DNA of 6,473 bases, from assembly GCA_900556255.1 (NCBI GenBank), contig USNZ01000074.1, positions 1 through 6,473 on the forward strand, read 5' to 3'. A program made the position numbers and the translations under genes. This document shows positions 1 to 6,388 of this stretch, one piece after another. This DNA comes from an uncultured Oscillospiraceae bacterium. Its GTDB lineage: Bacteria > Bacillota > Clostridia > Oscillospirales > Ruminococcaceae. Every line of letters starts with the position of its first letter. The first letter of the stretch is position 1. The notes beneath the pieces were generated by a model. The model was not told the DNA's origin. It saw only the letters and a list, made by a program, of their open reading frames with translations, and did not search any database.

Positions 1-26
1 CCGTGGATTCCAGCTGGAATCCACGG
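1..26. repeat. 26-bp perfect palindrome at the window edge
   Basis: The first 26 bases equal their own reverse complement. The core is the 12-bp palindrome ttccagctggaa (8-19), which also occurs natively at 68-79, where it encodes Phe-Gln-Leu-Glu of DnaE. Bases 1-19 are also a direct repeat of 61-79. The inverted copy should have continued past the core into the complement of gagggcatc but instead turns back, so this is a second fold-back nested inside the first. Confidence 0.9.
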
Positions 27-1885
27 GCATGACGCATACCGACCAGCACCTGCGTCATGCCCGTGGATTCCAGCTGGAAGATGCCCTCGGTTTCGCCCTT
101 GGCAAGCATGGCGTAGGTGGCGGGGTCGTCGTAGTCGATGTTCGCCATGCGGAAATCCGGCTCGCGGCGGCGCACGGCGGTCTCGGTATCGTGGATGACA
201 GTCAGCGTGCGCAGACCGAGGAAGTCCATCTTCAACAGGCCCAGACGTTCGATCTCCACCATGTTGAACTGGGTCACGGGCAGACCGTCGTTGGTGGAAA
301 GCGGCACGTACTCGGTGGCAGGCTCGCGGGTGATGACAACGCCTGCGGCATGGGTGGAGGCGTGGCGGGGCATGCCCTCGACTTTTAGCGATGTGTCGAT
401 CAAATCGTGGACTTGGCTGTCGGCATCGTAGAGCGCCTTTAAGTCGGGGCTGACCTCCAGCGCCTTTTTCAGCGTCATTTTCAGCTCCATGGGGATGAGC
501 TTGGCCACCTTGTCCACGTCCTGATACGGCAGCCCCATCACGCGCCCGACATCGCGCACGGCGGCGCGGGCTGCCATGGTGCCGAAGGTGACGATCTGCG
601 CCACATGGTCGCGGCCGTATTTTTCGTTGACGTAGTCGATGACCTCCTGACGGCGCTCGTAACAGAAGTCGACGTCAAAGTCGGGCATGGAAACGCGCTC
701 AGGGTTGAGGAAGCGTTCAAAAATCAGGTTATAGCGGATGGGGTCGATGTCGGTGATGCCCACACAGTAGGCCGCAAGACTGCCCGCGCCCGAGCCGCGC
801 CCGGGGCCGACGGGGATATCGCGGCTTTTGGCGTAGTTGATAAAGTCGTAGACGATGAGGTAGTAGTTGGTGTACCCCATGTTCTTTACGACATGGATCT
901 CATAGGAAAGGCGCTCGCGCAGAGCGTCGGTGACCTTGCCGGGGTAGCGGCGCTCCAACCCCTCGTAACAGAGCTTTTCAAAGTAGGCCTGGTTTTCCAT
1001 GCCGTCGGGCGCTTTGAAGTAGGGCAGCTTGGTGTCGCCAAAGGTAAAGGAAAAATTACATTGCTCCGCAATTTTGTTGGTGTTCTCGCAGGCCTCCGGC
1101 ACCAGAGAGAACAAATCGTACATCTCGTCGGCGCTTTTTAAGTAGAACTCATCGGTCTGGAACTCCATGCGGTCGGCGTCGGCTATGGTCTTGCCGGTCT
1201 GGATGCACAGAAGGATGCTCTGCATCTTGGCGTCATCGCGGCTGATGTAGTGTGCGTCGTTGGTGGCGACCATCGGGATGCCCGTCTCCCGCGCAAGGCG
1301 GATAAGCTGCGGCAGCACGACCGAGTCCTCCTCCAGACCATGGTCCTGCAATTCCAGATAGTAGTTCCCTTCCCCGAACAGATCGCGGAAATACAGGGCG
1401 GTCTGCTTGGCGCGCTCGTAATCCCCCGCCAGAATCGCCTGCGGCACCTCGCCCGCCAGACACGCCGACAGGCAGATCAGGCCCTCGTGGTACTTTTCCA
1501 ACAGCTCCTTATCCACACGCGGCTTGGAGTAGAACCCCTCGGTAAAACCGGCGGATACCATTTTGATTAAGTTTTTGTAGCCGGTCTCGTTTTTGCACAG
1601 CAGCACAAGGTGGTTGTTGCCGTCGATGCGGTTGACCTTGTCAAACCGTGTGCGGGTGGCAACGTACACCTCGCAGCCGATGATGGGCTTGATGCCCGCC
1701 GCCTTGGCGGCATCAAAAAATGCCACGCAGCCGTACATGACACCGTGGTCGGTGATGGCGCAGGCAGTCTGCCCCATCTCCTTTAAGCGGTCAAACATAC
1801 GGTCGATGCGGCAGGCACCGTCCAGCAGGCTGTACTCGGTATGCACATGCAGGTGGGTAAATTGGCGTTGGGTCACATCAGACAT
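1..1885 (-). CDS. dnaE: DNA polymerase III subunit alpha, N-terminal part (runs off the left edge)
   Basis: Replicative C-family polymerase that extends primers at the fork. Starting from the ATG at 1885-1883, 628 codons stay open to the edge; family members are about 1,100-1,200 residues, so roughly the N-terminal half is present. The PHP domain (about residues 9-285) shows HLHVHTEYS (His13, His15), Asp22, TDHG (Asp46-His47), GCEVY (Glu72), His92, SACLAGE (Cys142) and NDAHY (Asp210, His212). The palm follows, with PVGPGRGSGAGS (358-369), the catalytic pair in PDFDVDF (Asp404, Asp406) and the third catalytic Asp554 in KMDFLGLRTLT. The start overlaps the whiA stop by 8 nt, and AAGGA at 1898-1894 lies 8 nt upstream, so translation is probably coupled to whiA. 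After GIFQLESTGMTQVLVGM (601-617) the family consensus continues with a Pro-rich ..EDLIA..ALYRPGP segment. Here residues 619-628 instead repeat FQLEST out of a fold-back, so the last ten or so codons are not native dnaE. Identification is certain; whether this is the DnaE1 or DnaE3 subtype is not resolved. Confidence 0.97.
   Translation of the reverse strand, partial: MSDVTQRQFTHLHVHTEYSLLDGACRIDRMFDRLKEMGQTACAITDHGVMYGCVAFFDAAKAAGIKPIIGCEVYVATRTRFDKVNRIDGNNHLVLLCKNETGYKNLIKMVSAGFTEGFYSKPRVDKELLEKYHEGLICLSACLAGEVPQAILAGDYERAKQTALYFRDLFGEGNYYLELQDHGLEEDSVVLPQLIRLARETGIPMVATNDAHYISRDDAKMQSILLCIQTGKTIADADRMEFQTDEFYLKSADEMYDLFSLVPEACENTNKIAEQCNFSFTFGDTKLPYFKAPDGMENQAYFEKLCYEGLERRYPGKVTDALRERLSYEIHVVKNMGYTNYYLIVYDFINYAKSRDIPVGPGRGSGAGSLAAYCVGITDIDPIRYNLIFERFLNPERVSMPDFDVDFCYERRQEVIDYVNEKYGRDHVAQIVTFGTMAARAAVRDVGRVMGLPYQDVDKVAKLIPMELKMTLKKALEVSPDLKALYDADSQVHDLIDTSLKVEGMPRHASTHAAGVVITREPATEYVPLSTNDGLPVTQFNMVEIERLGLLKMDFLGLRTLTVIHDTETAVRRREPDFRMANIDYDDPATYAMLAKGETEGIFQLESTGMTQVLVGMRHARGFQLEST
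8..79. repeat. 29-bp perfect inverted repeat with 14-nt loop (probable fold-back artefact)
   Basis: Bases 8-36 are the exact reverse complement of bases 51-79, separated by the 14-nt loop 37-50. The right arm (51-79) lies largely in normal dnaE coding sequence encoding FQLESTGMT, a conserved polymerase motif. The left arm is therefore an inverted copy of it and replaces the expected downstream dnaE sequence. The junction carries the 6-nt complementarity gacgca/tgcgtc (31-36 and 51-56), consistent with a 3' end snapping back and priming on itself. I read it as a chimeric read or assembly end rather than a biological hairpin. Confidence 0.9.
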
Positions 1886-2810
1886 GGTTTGCGTCCTTTT
1901 CGGTGGTGCGGGGCTGCAGACGGGCCGCAGCCTCCTGAATACGTTTCATGCGGTGGGAAAGCCCCGCCTTGCTTACGGGCGGCTCAAATTTTTCGGCGAG
2001 CTTGGCCAGCGGCAAATCGGGGTACTGCATACGCAGTTCGGCGGTCTGACGCAGGTTTTCCGGCAGGGCGTCCAGGGCGTTGGCGGCGCGCAGCTGCCCG
2101 ATGGCAAGCTGCACCTGCACGGCGGCCTGTACGCTTTTGCCGATGTTGGCGGTCTCGCAGTTGGAAAGACGGTTGGTCTTGTTGCGCATCTCGTTGTAGA
2201 CGCGCTGCTCCATAATGCGCATGGCGGCACCGCCCGCGCCCATAAAGGTCAAAAGATCCTCAATGTGGTCGGCGGCCTTGATGTACACGGTGTTGGAGCC
2301 TTTGCGCAGGGCGCGGTGGGGGTAAAAATGGTGCTCGGCCAGCATGGCTTCCAGCTGCTGGGAGAGGTAATGTCGGGTGGACAAAAACTCTAAGTTGTAG
2401 CTTTTTTCGGGGTCGGTCATGGTGCCGCAGCACAAAAAAGCGGTGGAAATAAACGCCTGTACGCAGGTTTGGCACTTGAAATGGTCAGGGTGGATGCGCA
2501 GGGTCGGCTCCTTGCCGGTGTGGCCGAACAGCGCCAGCATCTCGGCTACCTGTGCAGGATCTTTGACGCTGAACTCATACACAAAGCCTGTCGGACGTTC
2601 CTTGCGCAGCACGCTGCCCTGGATACCGCAGCGGCGGTAGAGCTTTTGGGCAAAAGCGGCGACACCCTCGTTTTCGGTTTGCAGTACAACGCCCCGATCA
2701 TCAAAGTATTTACCAAAACAGGCCACCGCATAGGCGGCGGCCACGGTGCAGCAGGACTTGGTGATTTTATGGCGCAGGATCTCATTTTTGACTTCTTGCG
2801 AAAAACTCAA
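1878..2810 (-). CDS. whiA: WhiA, DNA-binding regulator with LAGLIDADG-like fold
   Basis: WhiA family protein of 310 residues, close to the usual 300-330. In actinobacteria it is a sporulation/division regulator; in Bacillus it affects division and chromosome segregation. The N-terminal part (about 1-200) is the degenerate LAGLIDADG homing-endonuclease-like domain without nuclease function, with the typical FLCCGTMTDPEKSYNLEF (125-142) and SNTVYIKAADHIEDLLTFMGA (172-192). The linker NRLSNCETANIGKS (213-226) leads into the C-terminal helix-turn-helix region (about 245-295, with SKAGLSHRMKRI at 280-291). The start is TTG at 2810-2808. It is preferred because AGGAG (2824-2820) sits 9 nt upstream and because it keeps the conserved MSFSQEVKNE terminus; the first ATG (2785) would remove it and has no ribosome site. 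It lies 18 nt after rapZ and overlaps dnaE by 8 nt. A cysteine-rich stretch (Cys113, Cys116, Cys127, Cys128) is noticeable. yvcK, a common neighbour, is missing. Confidence 0.95.
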   Translation of the reverse strand: MSFSQEVKNEILRHKITKSCCTVAAAYAVACFGKYFDDRGVVLQTENEGVAAFAQKLYRRCGIQGSVLRKERPTGFVYEFSVKDPAQVAEMLALFGHTGKEPTLRIHPDHFKCQTCVQAFISTAFLCCGTMTDPEKSYNLEFLSTRHYLSQQLEAMLAEHHFYPHRALRKGSNTVYIKAADHIEDLLTFMGAGGAAMRIMEQRVYNEMRNKTNRLSNCETANIGKSVQAAVQVQLAIGQLRAANALDALPENLRQTAELRMQYPDLPLAKLAEKFEPPVSKAGLSHRMKRIQEAAARLQPRTTEKDANHV

Positions 2811-2819
2811 GGCTTGGTT

Positions 2820-2824
2820 CTCCT
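2820..2824 (-). promoter_or_regulatory. Ribosome binding site deciding the TTG start of whiA
   Basis: AGGAG on the minus strand with a 9-nt spacer to TTG at 2810. It falls in the 18-nt gap after the rapZ stop. No comparable site precedes the first ATG in the whiA frame, so this motif is the main argument for a TTG start. Confidence 0.75.
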
Positions 2825-2828
2825 ATGC

Positions 2829-3692
2829 TTACAGTGTTCGGGCGGCATCGCGGTGCAAAACAGACGGGGCGTAGCCCTGCTTTTGGCAAAATTCCGCAAT
2901 TTTGCGCGCAAAAGTGATGGAACGATGCTTGCCGCCCGTGCAGCCCACCGCAATCATCAGCTGGCTTTTGCCCTCCTTGATATACAGCGGCAGCGCATAG
3001 GCAAGAAAATTTTCGTACCGATGCAAAAGCTCCTGCGCCTCCGGGAAGGACATGACATAGTCGTACACATCTGCGTCCAGACCCGTCTTGTGCTTTAATT
3101 CCGGCACATAGAAGGGATTGGGCAGACAGCGCACGTCCAACACAAGGTCGGCCTCCTGCGGAAGTCCGTATTTGAAACCGAAGGAGACAACGGTCAGGGC
3201 CATGGGGCTTTCGCCCTTGTCCAAAAACAGGCTGCAGACGCGCTCTTTGTTCTGCGCCGTGGAAAGAAGCGACGTGTCTATGACGTATTTTGCCTTATCG
3301 CGCAGGGGCTGCAAAAGTGCGCGCTCGCGGCGGATCGCCTCAGTGATGGGCACTTTCTGCGCGATGGTGATGGGGTGTTGGCGGCGGGTCTCCTTGTAGC
3401 GGCGCTGAATAACGGTGTCGTTGGCGTCCAGAAACAGGATATCATACTCGATTTTTTTGGCGTCCAAATCGGCCAGAGCTTCTCTGAGTTCCTCGGCAGA
3501 GCGCACACCGCGCACGTCCATGACGACCGCCACGCGGGAAAGCTGGTTTTCGCCCTGCAGGGCAAAATCCACGATACGCGGCAGCAGTGCGGCGGGAATG
3601 TTATCGATGCAGAAAAAACCGATATCCTCCAACGCATTGACAGCCATCGATTTGCCCGCGCCGGAAAGACCCGTAACAATTACAAAGTTCAT
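2829..3692 (-). CDS. rapZ: RapZ/YvcJ family nucleotide-binding protein
   Basis: P-loop protein of 287 residues, the normal family length. In E. coli RapZ is an RNA adaptor directing decay of the GlmZ small RNA, which controls glucosamine-6-phosphate synthesis. The Bacillus orthologue YvcJ hydrolyses nucleotides and affects competence; whether the Firmicute protein binds RNA is not established. The sequence shows Walker A GLSGAGKS (8-15), a MDVRG segment (58-62), the FLDANDTVIQRRYKETRR region (87-104), SFGFKYGLP (170-178), DVRCLPNPF (186-194) and the C-terminal IAVGCTGGKHRS signature (248-258). The start is the ATG at 3692. Its ribosome site, GGTGAT at 3703-3698, is the weakest complete one in the cluster, so coupling to murB, 17 nt upstream, is plausible. 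Position after murB and before whiA matches the clostridial order. Family assignment is firm; the cellular role in this organism is inferred. Confidence 0.95.
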   Translation of the reverse strand: MNFVIVTGLSGAGKSMAVNALEDIGFFCIDNIPAALLPRIVDFALQGENQLSRVAVVMDVRGVRSAEELREALADLDAKKIEYDILFLDANDTVIQRRYKETRRQHPITIAQKVPITEAIRRERALLQPLRDKAKYVIDTSLLSTAQNKERVCSLFLDKGESPMALTVVSFGFKYGLPQEADLVLDVRCLPNPFYVPELKHKTGLDADVYDYVMSFPEAQELLHRYENFLAYALPLYIKEGKSQLMIAVGCTGGKHRSITFARKIAEFCQKQGYAPSVLHRDAARTL

Positions 3693-3709
3693 GTCACATC
3701 ACCGTAAAA

Positions 3710-4639
3710 TTACTTAACAACGCGAATTTCTCGCTCCAAAACATAGCCGGTCTTTTCCAGAACGACTTTTTTGACCTGTTCGGTCAGGGCCAGCACGTCG
3801 GCGCAGGTCGCACCGCCGCGGTTGATGACGAAGCCGCAGTGTTTCTCGCTGATTTGGGCACCGCCCACCTGCAGCCCGCGCAGGCCGCAGTCCTCAATCA
3901 GCTTGCCCGCAAAGGCGCCCTGTGGGCGCTTGAAGGTGCTGCCGGCGCTGGGCCATTCCAAGGGCTGCTTGTCCCTACGGCGCTGCAAAAAGTCCTGCAT
4001 CTGCGCAATGATGGCGTCCTTATCCCCTGCCGTCAGCCGCACACGGGCCGAAACGATGCACCATTCGGGGTGCTGCTCAAATACGCTGGTGCGGTAGCCC
4101 AAAGCCAGCTCGGCGGCGGGCAGTGTGCAAAGCACACCCGCCTCGTTCAAAAAGGTGACCTCGGTCAGCACGTCCTTCATCTCGCCGCCGTAGGCACCGG
4201 CGTTCATATACACGGCACCGCCGACGGTACCGGGGATACCGCAGGCAAACTCCAGCCCGGTCAAGCCGCGCTTTTGTGCTTCGGCACAAAGGCGGCCCAG
4301 GGTAGCCCCGGCGCTGACGGTCAAAACGGCAGCGCCGTCGGGCTGGGTTTCGCAGGTCACAGGCTCGTCGATGCCGCGCAAATCTATGACGGCACCGTCA
4401 AAGCCCTCGTCGGAAAACAGCGTGTTGGAGCCGTTGCCAAGCAGATACCGCCGCACGCCGTGGGTGCGGCAAAGCGCCAGCATTTCACGCAGCTGCGAGG
4501 TGTTTTTGGGCATCAGCCAAAAGCGGGCTGCCCCGCCGATGCGAAAGGTCGTGTGCGGGGCCAACGGCTCCTGCTCGGTAAAAGGCAGGCCGGCCTTGCC
4601 GAGCGCCTGCCGAAGGGTAACTGCAGTTTGCTGCTGCAT
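3710..4639 (-). CDS. murB: UDP-N-acetylmuramate dehydrogenase (UDP-N-acetylenolpyruvoylglucosamine reductase)
   Basis: Cytoplasmic FAD enzyme of 309 residues that uses NADPH to reduce the enolpyruvyl group of UDP-GlcNAc-enolpyruvate to give UDP-MurNAc, the second committed step of peptidoglycan precursor synthesis. The FAD-binding domain contains TTFRIGGAARF (30-40), LLGNGSNTLF (66-75) and GIPGTVGGAVYMNAGAYGGE (134-153). Catalytic residues expected in the family are visible: Arg183 in LGYRTS, the proton-donor Ser234 in SAGSTFKRP, and the C-terminal Glu in LEREIRVV (Glu302/Glu304). The C-terminal substrate domain includes AGKLIEDCGLRG (244-255). The length and arrangement suit the shorter type II MurB of Gram-positive bacteria. 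The ATG at 4639 has a strong AGGAGG (4649-4644) 4 nt upstream. The gene begins 15 nt after the ROK kinase stop. Confidence 0.97.
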   Translation of the reverse strand: MQQQTAVTLRQALGKAGLPFTEQEPLAPHTTFRIGGAARFWLMPKNTSQLREMLALCRTHGVRRYLLGNGSNTLFSDEGFDGAVIDLRGIDEPVTCETQPDGAAVLTVSAGATLGRLCAEAQKRGLTGLEFACGIPGTVGGAVYMNAGAYGGEMKDVLTEVTFLNEAGVLCTLPAAELALGYRTSVFEQHPEWCIVSARVRLTAGDKDAIIAQMQDFLQRRRDKQPLEWPSAGSTFKRPQGAFAGKLIEDCGLRGLQVGGAQISEKHCGFVINRGGATCADVLALTEQVKKVVLEKTGYVLEREIRVVK

Positions 4640-4654
4640 AGTTCCTCCTGTTTG

Positions 4655-5611
4655 TCAAATGGAACCGGCCAGCGTGGCTGCGCCGATAACACCGGCGTCG
4701 TTGCGCAGGGTGCAGGCGCAGATCTTGGGGAAATTGCCGGACGTGATGCCTTGGGTTTCTTTTTCGGCGTAAGCGCGCACGGGCGCCAGCAAAACCTCGC
4801 CCTGGTTGGACACGCCGCCGCCGATGCAGATGACCTCCGGCTGGAAGGTGTTGATGACGTTGGCAATGCCGCAGCCGACATACTCCATCCAGCTTGCCAG
4901 TACCTGCTTGGCCAGCTCGTCGCCCTTTTCGGCGGCATCGAAGGAGGTCTTGGCGTTGACGTGGTCGATGTCGGGGACAATCTTCCACATCAGGCTGTCG
5001 TGATGCTGCTCCATGGCGGTCTTGGTCTCGCGGGTCAGGGCGCTGGCGGAGGCGTAGCGCTCCCAGCAGCCGCGACGGCCACAGGTGCACTGGATACCGT
5101 CCTTGACGATGACGTGATGGCCCATCTCACCGGCGGCAAAGTTGAAGCCGCGCAGGATCTTGCCGTTCAGGATGATGCCGCTGCCGATGCCGGTGCCCAG
5201 CGTGATGATAACGGCGTTCTGGTAGCCCTTGGCGCCGCCCGCAATGTACTCGCCGTAAGCGGCGGCGTTGGCGTCGTTTTCCACGTAGACCTTGCAGCCC
5301 AGCAGCTTTTCCATGTCGGGGCCGAGGTTCCAGTCGTGATAGCCGAAGTTGGTGTTAAAGCCGACAAAGCCGGTGTTGAAGTTGACGCTGCCCGGCGTAC
5401 CGATGCCAACATAGGCTATGTCGGAGAAGGCGACCTTATTCTCACGCGCGACGGCACGGCACAAATCGGCCAGTGCCTTTTCCAGGTCGGCAGCGGGGCG
5501 AGGCAGACGGGTCGCCCAGGTGATCTTGCCCACGATGTCGTAGTTTTCGTCCACCAAACCGGCGGTCATGGTGGTGCCGCCCAAATCGATACCGATGGTA
5601 TACTTGCTCAT
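4655..5611 (-). CDS. ROK family sugar kinase, probable glucokinase
   Basis: Kinase of 318 residues that phosphorylates a hexose using ATP, most likely glucose to glucose-6-phosphate. N-terminal phosphate-binding DLGGTT is at 9-14. The catalytic Asp113 lies in ENDANAAAYGE, followed by the phosphate loop TLGTGIGSGI (138-147). The zinc site is formed by EMGHH (His165) with CTCGRRGC (Cys175, Cys177, Cys182), matching the ROK signature CxCGxxGxWExYxS. The adenosine-side IGGGVS is at 263-268. The start is the ATG at 5611: it gives MSKYTIGIDLGGTT directly and has AGGAGG at 5626-5621. The same frame stays open upstream to about 6322 through the PHP gene, but that extension is the antiphase reading of phosphatase sequence and has no ROK similarity. 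ATG and the upstream stop share ATGA, indicating coupling. Glucose specificity is inferred from sequence type; allose, fructose or ManNAc kinases of the family cannot be excluded. Confidence 0.92.
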   Translation of the reverse strand: MSKYTIGIDLGGTTMTAGLVDENYDIVGKITWATRLPRPAADLEKALADLCRAVARENKVAFSDIAYVGIGTPGSVNFNTGFVGFNTNFGYHDWNLGPDMEKLLGCKVYVENDANAAAYGEYIAGGAKGYQNAVIITLGTGIGSGIILNGKILRGFNFAAGEMGHHVIVKDGIQCTCGRRGCWERYASASALTRETKTAMEQHHDSLMWKIVPDIDHVNAKTSFDAAEKGDELAKQVLASWMEYVGCGIANVINTFQPEVICIGGGVSNQGEVLLAPVRAYAEKETQGITSGNFPKICACTLRNDAGVIGAATLAGSI

Positions 5612-6357
5612 AGTAAAATTCCTCCTATTTCGTTCGCACAGGCGCGCCCGTGCGTTTTCAGCTCGTCGATGAGATTTTGTGCCGTGGCATTGACGACCAG
5701 TTCCTGCGGGAACTGCATTTCGTCCAGCAGGGTGCCTAAAGAGCGTGTGTTGTTTTGCAGTTGGGGTACGCTGTGGGCGTCGCTGTTTACGGCGACGCGG
5801 CAGCCGTATTTGGCGCAGGTTTCCAACAACAGGCGCATATTGGGGATGCCGTCCCGACGCACGTTGGCGGAATTGCCGTTCAGCTCCACGACCTTGCGGT
5901 TTTGGGCAAAGACCTTGACCACGGTGTCGTAATCGTAGCGGTAATTCTGCTGCTCGGAATGGCCGATGCAGTCCACATAGGGATTTTCGGCCACAGACAG
6001 CCACAGGCGGGTGGCCTCTTTGCAGGTCAGCACACCGGGCATACAGGGGCTGTGGATGGAGGCAACGACCCAGTCCATGCCGGCGAGCATTGCCTGCGGC
6101 AGATCCAGCCCGCCCTTGGTGTCCATGACGTTGACCTCGGCACCGTAGAGTACAGTCACCCCGTTTTGCCGCCGCGGCAGGGCGCTGAGGTTGGCAAAAT
6201 GCCAGATGTGCGGCGCGTCCGGCATGGCGGGCGCGTGGTCGGTCAGCGCCAGCGCCGCAAGGCCCATCTCGCGGGCGGCGGCGGTCATTTCCGTTAAGGT
6301 GTTGAACGCATGGGAAGCGCAAAGGGTGTGGGTGTGCAGATCTGCGATAAATTGCAT
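5608..6357 (-). CDS. YcdX-like PHP domain metallophosphatase
   Basis: Stand-alone PHP (polymerase and histidinol phosphatase) protein of 249 residues, the usual size for the YcdX branch. It is a predicted zinc-dependent phosphoesterase in the cytoplasm; the physiological substrate is unknown. The metal ligands of the fold are present in order: DLHTH (His8, His10), ASHAFNTL (His16), LTDHAP (Asp40-His41), GAEVN (Glu74), ASIHSP (His102), IGHSE (His133) and VNSDAH (Asp193, His195). The spacing and the DAPHIWHF segment (47-54) closely resemble E. coli YcdX as I remember it. A histidinol-phosphatase role is less likely because no histidine gene is nearby. The ATG at 6357 follows the preceding stop by 31 nt. 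The only ribosome-like sequence is AGAAGG (6375-6370), 12 nt upstream, which is rather far. The stop overlaps the next start as ATGA. A PHP gene is a common companion of hprK-murB-rapZ clusters in Clostridia. Confidence 0.92.
   Translation of the reverse strand: MQFIADLHTHTLCASHAFNTLTEMTAAAREMGLAALALTDHAPAMPDAPHIWHFANLSALPRRQNGVTVLYGAEVNVMDTKGGLDLPQAMLAGMDWVVASIHSPCMPGVLTCKEATRLWLSVAENPYVDCIGHSEQQNYRYDYDTVVKVFAQNRKVVELNGNSANVRRDGIPNMRLLLETCAKYGCRVAVNSDAHSVPQLQNNTRSLGTLLDEMQFPQELVVNATAQNLIDELKTHGRACANEIGGILL
5621..5626 (-). promoter_or_regulatory. Shine-Dalgarno site inside the PHP gene that sets the ROK kinase start
   Basis: AGGAGG on the minus strand lies within the last codons of the PHP phosphatase gene (Gly-Gly-Ile-Leu-Leu-stop), 9 nt before the kinase ATG at 5611. 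Because the kinase frame is open far upstream, this site and the ATGA overlap (5608-5611) are what fix the start. Confidence 0.85.
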
Positions 6358-6388
6358 AGAATGTGGTTGCCTTCTCTTTCCTTATGGT

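Noticed and set aside
1..79. Hairpin as a terminator, invertible switch or transposon end
   Set aside because: There is no poly-T tract, no recombinase and no target duplication. The arms are copies of an internal dnaE coding segment inside an essential conserved motif, which fits a fold-back artefact better.
29..388. Plus-strand open frame of 119 codons at the left edge
   Set aside because: It is antisense to dnaE and begins inside the fold-back structure, so its start is not even native sequence.
605..1141. Plus-strand open frame of 178 codons within dnaE
   Set aside because: It is fully antisense to the conserved DnaE PHP-to-palm region, whose minus-strand frame is open with intact catalytic motifs.
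3839..5932. A 697-codon open frame on the plus strand, antisense to murB, the ROK kinase and the PHP gene
   Set aside because: It runs across three well-supported minus-strand genes, has low-complexity Gly/Ala/Val/His-rich content typical of the complement of GC-rich coding DNA, crosses real gene boundaries, and shows no recognisable domain.
5612..6322. Upstream extension of the ROK kinase frame to a 555-residue protein
   Set aside because: The extra 237 residues are the out-of-frame reading of the PHP phosphatase gene and are rich in Arg/Ala/Gly. The kinase family begins at MSKYTIGIDLGGTT, which has its own strong ribosome site.
6358..6388. Possible promoter or terminator between hprK and the PHP gene
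   Set aside because: The 31-nt gap holds only purine-rich ribosome-site-like sequence (AAGGAAAGAGAAGG); there is no hairpin and no room for a promoter within the gap.
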